From positions 1-12,161 of the forward strand of contig CAIOKW010000043.1 in the NCBI GenBank assembly GCA_903858975.1: a stretch of 12,161 bases of DNA, in the 5' to 3' direction. The stretch comes from Oligoflexia bacterium (GTDB taxonomy: Bacteria; Bdellovibrionota; UBA1018; CAIMNF01). The notes beneath the pieces are model-generated. The model searched no databases. It was not told the origin of the DNA and saw nothing but the letters and a program-made list of their open reading frames with translations. The position numbers and the translations under genes are program-made. Shown piece after piece: positions 1 through 7,293 of the stretch (position 1 is the stretch's first letter; every line of letters begins with the position of its first letter).

Positions 1-60
1 AATGAAGGCAAACAAAAGGGATCTCACCCTTACTTTTCGGATTTATGGATGATTTCTTGA
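1..60 (+). other. Left edge, possible tail of an upstream gene
   Basis: The first 60 bases stay open in frame 1 and end in TGA at 58-60, which would give a 19-residue C-terminus. Frame 2 is also open, from an ATG at 2 to TGA at 50-52, so the choice is ambiguous. Nothing recognisable is encoded in either frame. If frame 1 is real, this is the 3' end of a gene that lies mostly outside the window. Bases 61-141 hold no feature I can support. Confidence 0.2.
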
Positions 61-141
61 ATGGATTGCATAGTTGGGCAGGGGCGCCCGTCAGATTTTA
101 GACGCTCGAATATTTCTCGCGTTTATGTGAATATTTTCAGT

Positions 142-1257
142 ATGAGAATCATCGGATTCCTCCTCCTCCTTTTCATTTCTTCACCGGTATTTGCTGAAAA
201 CTGTGCTGAACGGTTTAGTGCCCTATTGGAGCACTCCTTTAGCGGGCCGCAGGCGAAGGATGAGGGTCAGGCTCTAGTCGAAAAAATCTGGGCACAAACC
301 TTAAAGGAAACCTCAGAGCATCACCTACCTTTTCTGGATTTGATTCACTCAGTTGACCAGGTAGCGCTGAGAGATCCAACGTTCAAAAAAATCAATGAAA
401 TGTTTGAAAAGAAACAATTCACTTTTGCCGTGGATCAAAACTCAAAGAGTCGCTTAGATATTTTGAAAAATGGAATCTTAAATCAGCATGAGACGGCAAC
501 TTCAGCTGGAGTGGTCAGCCCTGAGAAACGAAATTTCGTCGAGTCTCTTTATCTAAGAATGGATGAAGCTACTTACGAAAAAATGCCTGCAGAAATAAAA
601 CCAAAATCTATGTATTTGGTTCCTGATTTCGATTCAAAAATTCATATGGCTCCCACTCAGTATTCAGAGAATCCATTTACTCGAAAGCGAGTGGGCGATA
701 CTTGGATACTGGATCTTAAGCAAATTGAGAAAAACACAGTGTTTGTAGTTGGGGATAGTTTGGACCGAGCATTGATTGAGGGTGATCTATTGGATAATCC
801 TAAGTGGTTCACCCTTAACCACTCAGCGACACTGAGCGGTGCACATGGTATTGATCATCTATTGCCGCTGGAGTGGATTAAAACCTCGACTCCATTTTAT
901 TATGAACAGGTCAAAAGTCAGAATAAGCTCAGATTTGTGGATCCGAAGGTTTTCGAAGCGTATTATAATAAAATTAAGGCAGAAGAAGGAGTAATGCCTC
1001 AGTGGCAAGAAGCCTTTAGTAATACCTCTCAGCCCAATTTTGATCAAAAATTCATGAAGAAGTTTCCTGAGCTTAAACCATATGATGATAAAGTATTAAT
1101 GCGGCCCTATGGAAACTATGTAGAGGGCCTCTATTTTGGAAAACTTCATTCTAAGAAAATCAAGGCCATGATTTTCCACGAGACACCCCCCACACCCGAA
1201 GAAATGAAAGAGTTTGAGCGCCTGGGCATTCAGGTCATTGATGGACGCGCCAAATAA
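142..1257 (+). CDS. Exported protein of unknown function
   Basis: I do not recognise a named family. The frame is open from 61, but the ATG at 142 is the better start. It begins a clean type I signal peptide: M-R-I-I, then a Leu/Phe-rich core, then cleavage after VFA at about residue 18, giving a 371-residue precursor. No strong Shine-Dalgarno sequence is visible before either start. The mature protein starts E-N-C, is mainly soluble and charged, and has no later transmembrane segment. Its first ~150 residues look helical and its last ~200 look mixed alpha/beta. Near the C-terminus, RPYGNYVEGLYFGKL followed by KIKAMIF faintly resembles the R-P-x-x-x-Y-[IV]-E-x-x-x-x-G pattern near the catalytic Glu of DUF3626/ADP-ribosyltransferase-like domains. 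That similarity is weak and I do not assign a function. The gene ends with tandem stops TAA-TAG. Arginase begins 50 bases later on the same strand, with no terminator visible between them. Confidence 0.75.
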   Translation: MRIIGFLLLLFISSPVFAENCAERFSALLEHSFSGPQAKDEGQALVEKIWAQTLKETSEHHLPFLDLIHSVDQVALRDPTFKKINEMFEKKQFTFAVDQNSKSRLDILKNGILNQHETATSAGVVSPEKRNFVESLYLRMDEATYEKMPAEIKPKSMYLVPDFDSKIHMAPTQYSENPFTRKRVGDTWILDLKQIEKNTVFVVGDSLDRALIEGDLLDNPKWFTLNHSATLSGAHGIDHLLPLEWIKTSTPFYYEQVKSQNKLRFVDPKVFEAYYNKIKAEEGVMPQWQEAFSNTSQPNFDQKFMKKFPELKPYDDKVLMRPYGNYVEGLYFGKLHSKKIKAMIFHETPPTPEEMKEFERLGIQVIDGRAK

Positions 1258-1307
1258 TAGATCAAGAACCACTGGTAAAATCGACTTTAAATCTTCACAC
1301 TAACTCT

Positions 1308-2288
1308 ATGCAATCTCCCCCATCTAAATTCTTAAAGAGTAACACTTTGAACCTCATTCGTGCTCCTGTGGCTTTGGGTCAGGGACTAGAGGGTGTAGAT
1401 GAAGGTCCAGAGATCTTAATCAAAAATGGTTTGATCGAGCAGATAGAGGCCTTGGGTTGGAAATTAGGAAGATCAGACGAAATTGATATTCGAGATCTCC
1501 GTTGGAACTCACCTCAGGCGGACATCCCTGCCCATCAGCAAGGGGTGAATATTAAGTTCCCGGTAGAAATGGGAGATGCTTGTCGTGAGATTGCACTTCT
1601 CTCGCAACAATCAAATGATGAAAAAGCGTTTACACTCACCCTAGGCGGAGATCACAGCGTCGCAATTGGTTCGATTGGGGGAGCGCTCCTTTCAAGGCCT
1701 GAAATGGGAGTAGTGTGGGTGGATGCCCATGGAGACTTTAATACGCCAGAGACTTCACCGAGTGGAAATGTCCATGGAATGCCCTTAGCGTTCCTTTCAG
1801 GCTTAATGAAGCGCTACCAGATTCCAAGTTTTGATTGGCTCAAAAATCATTTGTCGCAAAACCAATTAGTGCTCGTGGGGATCAGATCAATTGATCCCGA
1901 AGAGAGAATCATCATGAAGCAATGGGGTGTTCATGTTTTTTCGATGACTGAGATTGATCGTTTCGGAATCGGTGTAGTGATGGAAAAAGCAAAAGAAATT
2001 CTTTTCCAATCAGGAGATCGTCCGATTCATTTGAGCTACGACATCGATGCCGTTGATCCGCACTTTGCACCCAGTACCGGCACCCGGGTACGGGGCGGCT
2101 TGAACTACCGTGAAGCTCATTATGTCGCCGAATCCTTAGCCGAAACAGGAAGTCTTGTGGGAATGGACTTGGTCGAAATTAACCCAAGACTAGGTTATGT
2201 GGATCCCGCTCACCGAGAAGAGCAAAATGTAACCATTGAAATCGGTCTTGAATTGATTGCCTCTGCTCTGGGTCGAAGAATTTACTAA
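1308..2288 (+). CDS. rocF: Arginase
   Basis: This is a ureohydrolase-fold Mn enzyme that hydrolyses L-arginine to ornithine and urea in the cytoplasm. All expected binuclear-manganese ligands are present: His116 in GGDHS, Asp139/His141/Asp143 in DAHGDF, and Asp245/Asp247 in SYDIDAVDP. His156 in SGNVHGMPL matches the conserved active-site His, and Glu290 in MDLVEINP matches the guanidinium-binding Glu. The SGNVHGMP segment and the ending favour arginase over agmatinase. The 326-residue length is slightly above the usual ~300 because about 13 residues precede the typical NLIRAPVALGQG opening. A TTG at codon 14 (1347), preceded by AAAGAG, is an alternative start. No strong ribosome site precedes the ATG at 1308. 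The stop overlaps the end of the convergent SnoaL-like gene by 4 bases. No arginine transporter or ornithine-utilisation gene is adjacent, so its role (nitrogen supply, pH or polyamine precursors) cannot be inferred from context. Confidence 0.93.
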   Translation: MQSPPSKFLKSNTLNLIRAPVALGQGLEGVDEGPEILIKNGLIEQIEALGWKLGRSDEIDIRDLRWNSPQADIPAHQQGVNIKFPVEMGDACREIALLSQQSNDEKAFTLTLGGDHSVAIGSIGGALLSRPEMGVVWVDAHGDFNTPETSPSGNVHGMPLAFLSGLMKRYQIPSFDWLKNHLSQNQLVLVGIRSIDPEERIIMKQWGVHVFSMTEIDRFGIGVVMEKAKEILFQSGDRPIHLSYDIDAVDPHFAPSTGTRVRGGLNYREAHYVAESLAETGSLVGMDLVEINPRLGYVDPAHREEQNVTIEIGLELIASALGRRIY

Positions 2289-2677
2289 GCGCCAAATGCA
2301 GCATCAAATGCGTAGAGGTCGCGAGCATATTCGTAACCTGCTAACGGCTTACCGTTTTCAAATCGCCATACGTGGACCGTTCTAAATTCATGATTCTTAC
2401 CCTGAGCAGTCACTTTAATCGTGGCAAGGACTGTGGCATGCAGGTCACTTGCGAGGATGTCGTGAATATCAAAATGGTAGCTGCCAGCCGTGAGGGGCTT
2501 TAGTTTTGAAGCGTAGTCTTTAGCAAAAGTTTCGCGGGTATATTTTCCTGCAAGTGGACTCTTTCCAGCCAGTTGAAAGGTGACCTGGGGAGCGCAGAGT
2601 TCAAGCATTTGATCGAAATGACCTGCAACAAAATTTGAATAAACCTGAGTGAGGACCAAAGCGTGCGGATGTTTCAT
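2285..2677 (-). CDS. SnoaL-like / NTF2-fold protein
   Basis: This is a 130-residue single-domain protein with the plan of the SnoaL_2/NTF2-like superfamily. An N-terminal helix (residues 4-27) with F-x-x-G-x-F-D-x-M is followed by the A-P-x-V-x-F-x-x-x-G-x-S-P-L-A-G-x-Y segment (about 29-46). A second helix and then strands follow, ending in V-H-V-W-R-F-E-N-G-K and a D-x-Y-A-F-D-A-A-F tail. These small cone-shaped domains bind or isomerise diverse small molecules, and the substrate cannot be predicted. There is no signal peptide, so it is probably cytoplasmic. It is the last gene of a minus-strand series, 45 bases downstream of the HEXXH peptidase gene with no terminator visible, so co-transcription is possible. 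Its stop overlaps the arginase stop on the other strand. No strong Shine-Dalgarno sequence is seen. The superfamily call is fairly sure; the function is unknown. Confidence 0.8.
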   Translation of the reverse strand: MKHPHALVLTQVYSNFVAGHFDQMLELCAPQVTFQLAGKSPLAGKYTRETFAKDYASKLKPLTAGSYHFDIHDILASDLHATVLATIKVTAQGKNHEFRTVHVWRFENGKPLAGYEYARDLYAFDAAFGA

Positions 2678-2722
2678 TGGGGCAGCATAACTGAATGGTG
2701 CGGTGGCGGCAAAATATTTTAA

Positions 2723-3568
2723 TTATGCGCGAAGACTAAATTGAAGCGCATGATCGATCAGGTCTTTTGAGCATAATCCAACCAGCTTTCTTGGATCCCC
2801 GTCTCCGTGTTCACGAATCAGTTGCTTTACCCATCTCCAAGCCCATACATAATGAGCGTAAAGAGGCTCTAATCCGTAGAGATTCCCGTAATCGCCATCG
2901 TTGGATCTGAGCTCACTCTTGATGACTCGATCGAAATGGTGAGCATGGTTCATGACTTGCTCAAGGCTTTCTCGGGATTGATAAGTATATTTCCACTGCT
3001 CTTCACCCGGGACGAGAATCTCAGAGACCGCGCAGCTAAAGCCCTCGCCCATGAGGTGTTCAATCACGGTTTGAGAATCTAAATAATCAGAACGCTTCAT
3101 TTTTGGGTTGAGGCCGTAGCCTTGCCAAACCTCAGGTCTGGTTTCGCGGGCAACATGGGTCAGCTCATGGACAGTCAAAATGTCTAGATAGCGACCATTT
3201 AAGTGATCCTCATCCAGTCCGAGATAAACTTTATGGGTTCCTTGATCAAAGCGCGCAAATCCATCCATGTGCTGGAAAGTCCCCATGAGAAAAACTTCGC
3301 CTGGGAGTTTAAAATCAAACAGTGCTTCCACTTGATTTAAGTTTTCTGTAAAGCGAGATTCCTCATAGGCGGGATCAAGAGTGAGGGCGTGGGTGCGATA
3401 GGATGACCAATCCAAATCAAGTAGTACCTCATAGAAATCATCAAAAAATCCCCCCATGGTCGATTGTAGGGGGAGTGCATATTCCCGAATGAACTGCTCT
3501 TCGCTCGGTCGAGTTTTCCATCGAGAAAGGCATTCGATCAGTAGCGGAAGGTGGTTATGAACTTTCAT
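2723..3568 (-). CDS. Putative Zn-dependent peptidase, DUF2268-like (HEXXH)
   Basis: The 281-residue protein carries a zinc-peptidase motif, VHELTHVAR, with His134, Glu135 and His138. A second element, HLMGEGFSCAVSE, lies about 37 residues later, and its Glu175 is the likely third zinc ligand. This H-E-x-x-H plus E-G-x-[AS] spacing is typical of gluzincin-like predicted peptidases such as the DUF2268 family. No signal peptide or transmembrane helix is visible, so it is probably cytoplasmic unless exported by another route. The N-terminal ~90 residues are helical and are likely a family-specific domain. It starts 30 bases downstream of the flagellin remnant and 45 bases upstream of the SnoaL-like gene, on the same strand. 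Only a weak GGA lies just before the ATG. The catalytic motif is seen directly; the family name is from memory of the pattern and the substrate is unknown. Confidence 0.8.
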   Translation of the reverse strand: MKVHNHLPLLIECLSRWKTRPSEEQFIREYALPLQSTMGGFFDDFYEVLLDLDWSSYRTHALTLDPAYEESRFTENLNQVEALFDFKLPGEVFLMGTFQHMDGFARFDQGTHKVYLGLDEDHLNGRYLDILTVHELTHVARETRPEVWQGYGLNPKMKRSDYLDSQTVIEHLMGEGFSCAVSEILVPGEEQWKYTYQSRESLEQVMNHAHHFDRVIKSELRSNDGDYGNLYGLEPLYAHYVWAWRWVKQLIREHGDGDPRKLVGLCSKDLIDHALQFSLRA

Positions 3569-3598
3569 GTCCGTTTTAGATTATGAGTGAAGGGAAGC

Positions 3599-4436
3599 TT
3601 AAGACAAGAGCTTTAAGGCAAGATTCTGGTTCTGGTTTGCTTGAGATAAGACAGAAATAGTTGCGTCAGATAGAATTTGAATTTTAGTTGCCTCGGCAGC
3701 TTCGGTGGCCATATCGGTATCTTGAATCCGACTCTTGGCCGATTTAGTGTTCTCTGAGTAAGTTTGGTCATTTGAAATTGCTGATTGTAGGCGATTCATA
3801 GTCGCGCCCAAATAGGCACGATTACGACTGACCACTTGAAGCGCATCATCGATTGCGCCCAGATGTTCGCGAGCCATTTCCTTCGTTGAGAAATCAATCG
3901 TAGTGAGTCCCAATTGACCCAGGCTGATATTCATTCCATTGCGGTTGAGATCCAGACGGCTCTCGTCATGCTCAGAGTTAATGCCGACCTGAACCTCTAG
4001 GTTCGGCCACGAGAAGCTTCCGGTTAAGAGTTTCTTTCCGTTAAATTCGGTACTCTTTGAGATTCGATCGATTTCATCACGGAGTTGGAATACTTCCTTA
4101 TTCACAAAAGAGCGTTCTTTGTCACCGATAGTATCGGATGAGCATTGGATGGCAAGCTCACGTAATCGTATGAGAATTGAACTGGTGGTGTTCATTCCGC
4201 CTTCGGCGACCTGAACCATGGAGATTCCATCTTGGCCGTTTCGAACCGCCTGGTCCATGGAGCGCGCATTGGCGTTCAAATGAGTGGCAATAGAGAGCCC
4301 TGCCGCGTCATCAGCTGCAGAGCTGATGCGGTTCCCGGAGGCGATTCGGTTGGTCACTGCCTGTCCTTGAGTGCGCCGCTCAATGAGCTGGTGCTGGGCA
4401 TGGAGTGACTCGATATTTGTCTGTATTCAAGCCCAA
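3599..4436 (-). pseudogene. fliC: Flagellin, frameshifted at codon 5
   Basis: The body is a typical short flagellin of about 279 residues. The N-terminal core has ASGNRISSAADDAAGLSIA and QAVRNGQDGISMVQVAEGG. The C-terminal core has SRIQDTDMATEAAE and ends SVLSQANQNQNLALKLL, with only a small central domain. Flagellins start M-[GA]-[LM]-x-I-[NQ]-T-N. Here TTG-GGC-TTG-AAT (4436-4425, reading M-G-L-N) is in one frame, while CAG-ACA-AAT-ATC-GAG (Q-T-N-I-E, from 4423) is in the frame of the body. Two bases, probably TA or AT, are missing between them. Read literally, the TTG frame stops after 18 codons. In the body frame a TGA stands at 4429-4427, and the first usable start is GTG at 4357. AAGGAG at 4453-4448 is well placed, 11 bases before the TTG. 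A GTG start would also have an AAGGA 6 bases upstream but would lose ~27 residues of the D0 assembly helix. Alternatives are a sequencing or assembly error, or use of the GTG. No flagellar gene lies next to it. Confidence 0.8.
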
Positions 4437-4504
4437 CTCTAATTCTACTCCTTATCGACGAAAAGGTGCATAATATTGAAGGTTTAATGGATTTTTAAAT
4501 AAAA

Positions 4505-4532
4505 ACTATAGATTTTTGTCTCAGAATGAAAA
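4505..4532 (-). promoter_or_regulatory. Possible sigma-70 promoter before the flagellin
   Basis: On the minus strand, TTTTCA (4532-4527) and TATAGT (4510-4505) are separated by 16 bases in an AT-rich stretch, about 70 bases upstream of the TTG of the flagellin gene. The -10 matches consensus at five of six positions and the -35 at four of six. The 117 bases between the MFS stop and the flagellin start (4437-4553) otherwise hold only the AAGGAG ribosome site at 4453-4448. I saw no good hairpin terminator for the MFS gene. The call rests on motif matching only. Confidence 0.3.
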
Positions 4533-4553
4533 TAAGGGGTGTTTACGGGAACT

Positions 4554-5762
4554 TTAGGCGGAATGGGTCGCGCGCGACACAGGGGCAAAGGTTTCTTTTA
4601 GCCTAAGGGCGAGCCCAAGAGACAGCGCCAAAATTCCAACCAAAAGGTGGATGGATCGAGTGAAAGTAGGCATGTCGCCCTTAATCCACTCCATCGCCAA
4701 AATCACAATGACTCCTCCAGCGTTCCCGGAAAGCATCAGTATTCCAGTCGCCGCGCCGACGAGTTTTGGTCCTGAAAGCTCAGCACACATTTCAAGTAAG
4801 AGTGCGAAAGACGGTAACATGAAGAAGCCTTGAACTGCAGCTACTGCGAGCGTGAGGCTATAACTGTGACTCAAGGTGAGTGGATAAACACTCAACCCTG
4901 CGATGATGAGGCACAAAAGTAAGAGAGGTTTCCTTTGTTTCATTTTGTCAGAAAACGCAGGAATAATCGCGGATCCGACGATTCCACCCAAGATGAGGAC
5001 CCCGCCAATGATTCCCGCTTGGATCGAGTTAATTCCATTGGGAGCCAAAATGGGCTCAAGCCAAGTCGTTAAACCGTTAAAATACCCGAGCCCCATAAAC
5101 GCGATCGCAAACACATAGAGTAATTCTCGATTGCGGATCACCTTAGAAAAGTGTGCTGAAAATTTTTCTGGCAATTCCGTCTCAGATTTCGAATCCGGAT
5201 TGGGTTGTACAAAAAATAAACAGAGAAAAAAAACGACCCATGCCATGACTGAAAACACAAACATCGTTTTAGCAAGGCCAAGCTCTTCGAAAAGAGGAGG
5301 AGTGATTGCCATTCCGAGGGCCATCCCGATAAACATTCCCATGGTACCAAGCCCGGTAGCAATGGCTTCTTGGTCTTTTTGAAACCAATCCAGAACTAAC
5401 TTTGAAATCGAATTGACTACGTAGGGCTGAGCCACTGCAATTCCCACTTGTGCAAGAAGAAGAAGGTAAAAGCTCAGGGTGTAGATTCTTAGGCAAGAAA
5501 AAGCAGCCATGATTAATGACCCGAGAACAAGGGTGTAACGATACCCCTTACGGTCCGTTAGCGAACCTGCATGAATAGACAAAAGGACATAAATAAAAGG
5601 AAAAACAAGAATCAATAGACTTGCTTTTGACTCCGGTACGTTAAACAGCCCTTCTATTTGTGAAAGGAGCGGGGCAAAATTGAGCCAGAGGAGCTGACTC
5701 ATTCCCGCGGCCAAAGCAAAACAGAGGAGTACAACCCACTTCGAATATGTCTTTTGAATCAT
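4554..5762 (-). CDS. MFS transporter, substrate unknown
   Basis: The 402-residue inner-membrane protein has about 12 hydrophobic segments in two halves, split by a charged cytoplasmic loop at about residues 186-213. The major facilitator motif A is clear after TM2, GSLTDRKGYR (66-75). A second conserved stretch, KLVLDWFQKDQEAIATGLG (121-139), is the common MFS pattern W-F-x-x-x-[EQ]-x-x-x-A-x-G. The N-terminal W-L-N-F-A-P-L-L and the PYVVNSISKLV segment recall the FLVCR-like / anion:cation symporter style of MFS protein, but this does not fix a substrate. The ATG at 5762 is preceded by AGTAGG, which contains the TAG stop of the upstream C92 gene. The 4-base gap between the two implies one transcript and coupled translation. 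The likely job is uptake or export of a small molecule linked to that exported enzyme, but this is inference only. Confidence 0.88.
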   Translation of the reverse strand: MIQKTYSKWVVLLCFALAAGMSQLLWLNFAPLLSQIEGLFNVPESKASLLILVFPFIYVLLSIHAGSLTDRKGYRYTLVLGSLIMAAFSCLRIYTLSFYLLLLAQVGIAVAQPYVVNSISKLVLDWFQKDQEAIATGLGTMGMFIGMALGMAITPPLFEELGLAKTMFVFSVMAWVVFFLCLFFVQPNPDSKSETELPEKFSAHFSKVIRNRELLYVFAIAFMGLGYFNGLTTWLEPILAPNGINSIQAGIIGGVLILGGIVGSAIIPAFSDKMKQRKPLLLLCLIIAGLSVYPLTLSHSYSLTLAVAAVQGFFMLPSFALLLEMCAELSGPKLVGAATGILMLSGNAGGVIVILAMEWIKGDMPTFTRSIHLLVGILALSLGLALRLKETFAPVSRATHSA

Positions 5763-5766
5763 TTAC

Positions 5767-7188
5767 CTACTGTTTTATATGAAAATAAGAGTGAAACAAA
5801 ATATTTTTTTCACCATTCTCATAGGCCTGTAAATCTTCCTGTCGCAGTTCTTCAAGCTTCTTGAACATGTTCTCAAAAGTCATGTTGTATCCGGTCAAGG
5901 ATTTCACGGATTCATTTTCTTTCGATAGGGCACCGAGGAGAGCGTTTACGGTTGGATCTAAAGCAAATACCGTTGAAATCACCGATATCGGCATATTTGT
6001 CGGAAGCTCTTTCTTTTTAAAGCCCATCAGTCGCAATAAATGCCCCAAATCAGCTTTAATTTTCATCACGGTCGTTGGGGTAAATACATACCCATCATCT
6101 CCCCATGCGAGTAGTTTAGTCAAAATGGCATCCATCATTTGATTTGAAATCACACGGCTAACATCACGCCATTCACCGAGTACTTCAAAGTTAGGCTCCA
6201 TTTCAACGTCGGATGGCGCAAACATGCTTTCAGTTTTGATTCCAAACCGATTCAAGAGACTTCGGTTCTTGGGGTGAAACTGGGTACGATATTTTCCAAG
6301 CAGCACACTACCGTTAGATGCTTCTTTAAAGCCTTCGTAGGCAACTTCAGAGCAAAACAATTCACGAGGGTCATCCATCACCATTTTAAAGTCATACGGC
6401 ACCACATGCTCTTTGCTTGGACTATAAAAGCGATTGTAGATCACTTGAGCTGCATTCGCTGCGAGTTGTGAATCATGGTGGCGATAGACGGTGACTCGAA
6501 AGTTGTGATCAGCTGCGTACACTTCGTAAGGGCGAATGGCTGAGCCCACTTCAATGTGTTCTTCCATCATGAGTACTTGATGGGTTGTCGGGTGAATATA
6601 AACCATCGCTACATGGCTAAATTGGCCATCCGTATCTCCGAGCCGCGCAATCAGGGCGCTCGTAGGCGCATTACCGCGACTTACTAAGAGATCTCCCGAT
6701 TTAAGATCACGAGGGAATTGAAGATTTCCATAGGCGGGATTGATTTGCAGATACGGAGCCTTGCCGCTGAGGTAAGGCGCGACATTATTCTCGTCGAAGG
6801 GCTCAGGATTGGTCCCAATCACGGCAACTGTTTCTTCTAAATAGCGGAGAGCTCTAAACATGTCTCTCAAACCTTTTACGCAGGAATCGGGAATCGTAGT
6901 GTCTTGCTTCTCCCAGGCTCTCATCTTGTGCCGCAAGTCTACGCGTGCCAGGAAGGCTTCTTTTTCAATTTTGGTGTGATTTTTGGCAAGGTCTGAGCGA
7001 TCAATCTTCGAGTAGTCGAGTTGAAAGAGATGTTCATAAGAGGTCTCTAGCTTTTCGCATTGTTTTAACTGCAAATGGTTCAGTTTTTTATGAAGCTCTT
7101 TAGTGATACTGGAGAGTCTGATGGAAGCATGCGCTGTGATCGACTGGAAAGAAACAAGGGTAACCAGAAATAGGGGTAATGCTTTCAT
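5767..7188 (-). CDS. Exported papain-like protein, YiiX/peptidase C92 (permuted NlpC/P60) type
   Basis: The 473-residue precursor has a signal peptide ending A-H-A at about residue 21. The catalytic domain spans about 160-300. KSGDLLVSRG (164-172) gives the G-D-[IL]-[IL] entry strand, FSHVAMVY (190-197) supplies His192, MEEH places an acidic residue at 209-210, and ELFCSEVAYEGF (276-287) supplies Cys279. This His-first, Cys-last order is the circularly permuted NlpC/P60 arrangement of YiiX-like proteins (PF05708). Members hydrolyse amide or lipid-linked bonds in the envelope, but individual substrates are mostly unknown. The protein is more than twice the length of a bare YiiX domain, with a helical N-terminal region (~25-125, two cysteines) and a ~170-residue C-terminal extension without recognised motifs. 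It is the first gene of a likely operon with the MFS transporter. A perfect TATAAT sits only 9-14 bases before its ATG and no Shine-Dalgarno is seen, so the transcript may be nearly leaderless. Confidence 0.82.
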   Translation of the reverse strand: MKALPLFLVTLVSFQSITAHASIRLSSITKELHKKLNHLQLKQCEKLETSYEHLFQLDYSKIDRSDLAKNHTKIEKEAFLARVDLRHKMRAWEKQDTTIPDSCVKGLRDMFRALRYLEETVAVIGTNPEPFDENNVAPYLSGKAPYLQINPAYGNLQFPRDLKSGDLLVSRGNAPTSALIARLGDTDGQFSHVAMVYIHPTTHQVLMMEEHIEVGSAIRPYEVYAADHNFRVTVYRHHDSQLAANAAQVIYNRFYSPSKEHVVPYDFKMVMDDPRELFCSEVAYEGFKEASNGSVLLGKYRTQFHPKNRSLLNRFGIKTESMFAPSDVEMEPNFEVLGEWRDVSRVISNQMMDAILTKLLAWGDDGYVFTPTTVMKIKADLGHLLRLMGFKKKELPTNMPISVISTVFALDPTVNALLGALSKENESVKSLTGYNMTFENMFKKLEELRQEDLQAYENGEKNILFHSYFHIKQ

Positions 7189-7290
7189 AGGCGCGCATTA
7201 TATAAAATTTATGTAAAAATTGAAAGTAATATGTGTTTAGTTTTGGTAATATAATTGAAATTATTGATCTTTATAAACGAAGTGAGTTGA
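7189..7290. promoter_or_regulatory. AT-rich divergent promoter region (C92 gene / SRAP gene)
   Basis: These 102 bases separate two divergent genes and are far richer in A+T than the flanks. Leftward, a perfect TATAAT (7202-7197) lies immediately before the C92 start at 7188, with only a poor -35 (TTTCAA, 7225-7220) at 17 bases. Rightward, another perfect TATAAT (7250-7255) lies about 40 bases before the SRAP start, again without a convincing -35. I looked for a LexA site, both CTGT-N8-ACAG and the TTAC-N3-GTAA type, because SRAP genes are often SOS-linked, and found neither. AGTGAG at 7281-7286 may act as the ribosome site for the SRAP gene. Confidence 0.4.
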
Positions 7291-7293
7291 ATG

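Noticed and set aside
61..141. N-terminal 27 codons of the long version of the first gene
   Set aside because: The signal peptide begins at the ATG at 142. The extra residues would put a polar, arginine-rich stretch before it, and no ribosome site supports the ATG at 61.
4452..4459. GTCGATAA on the minus strand, one base from the FliA (sigma-28) -10 element
   Set aside because: It overlaps the AAGGAG ribosome site, so transcription from it would exclude that site. The nearest TAAA is 23 bases away instead of about 15.
5138..5496. Overlapping minus-strand and plus-strand open frames inside the MFS gene
   Set aside because: They are alternative frames of a clearly conserved membrane-protein gene and show no recognisable domains.
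7189..7290. Possible SOS (LexA) operator before the SRAP gene
   Set aside because: No CTGT-N8-ACAG or TTAC-N3-GTAA site was found on either strand.
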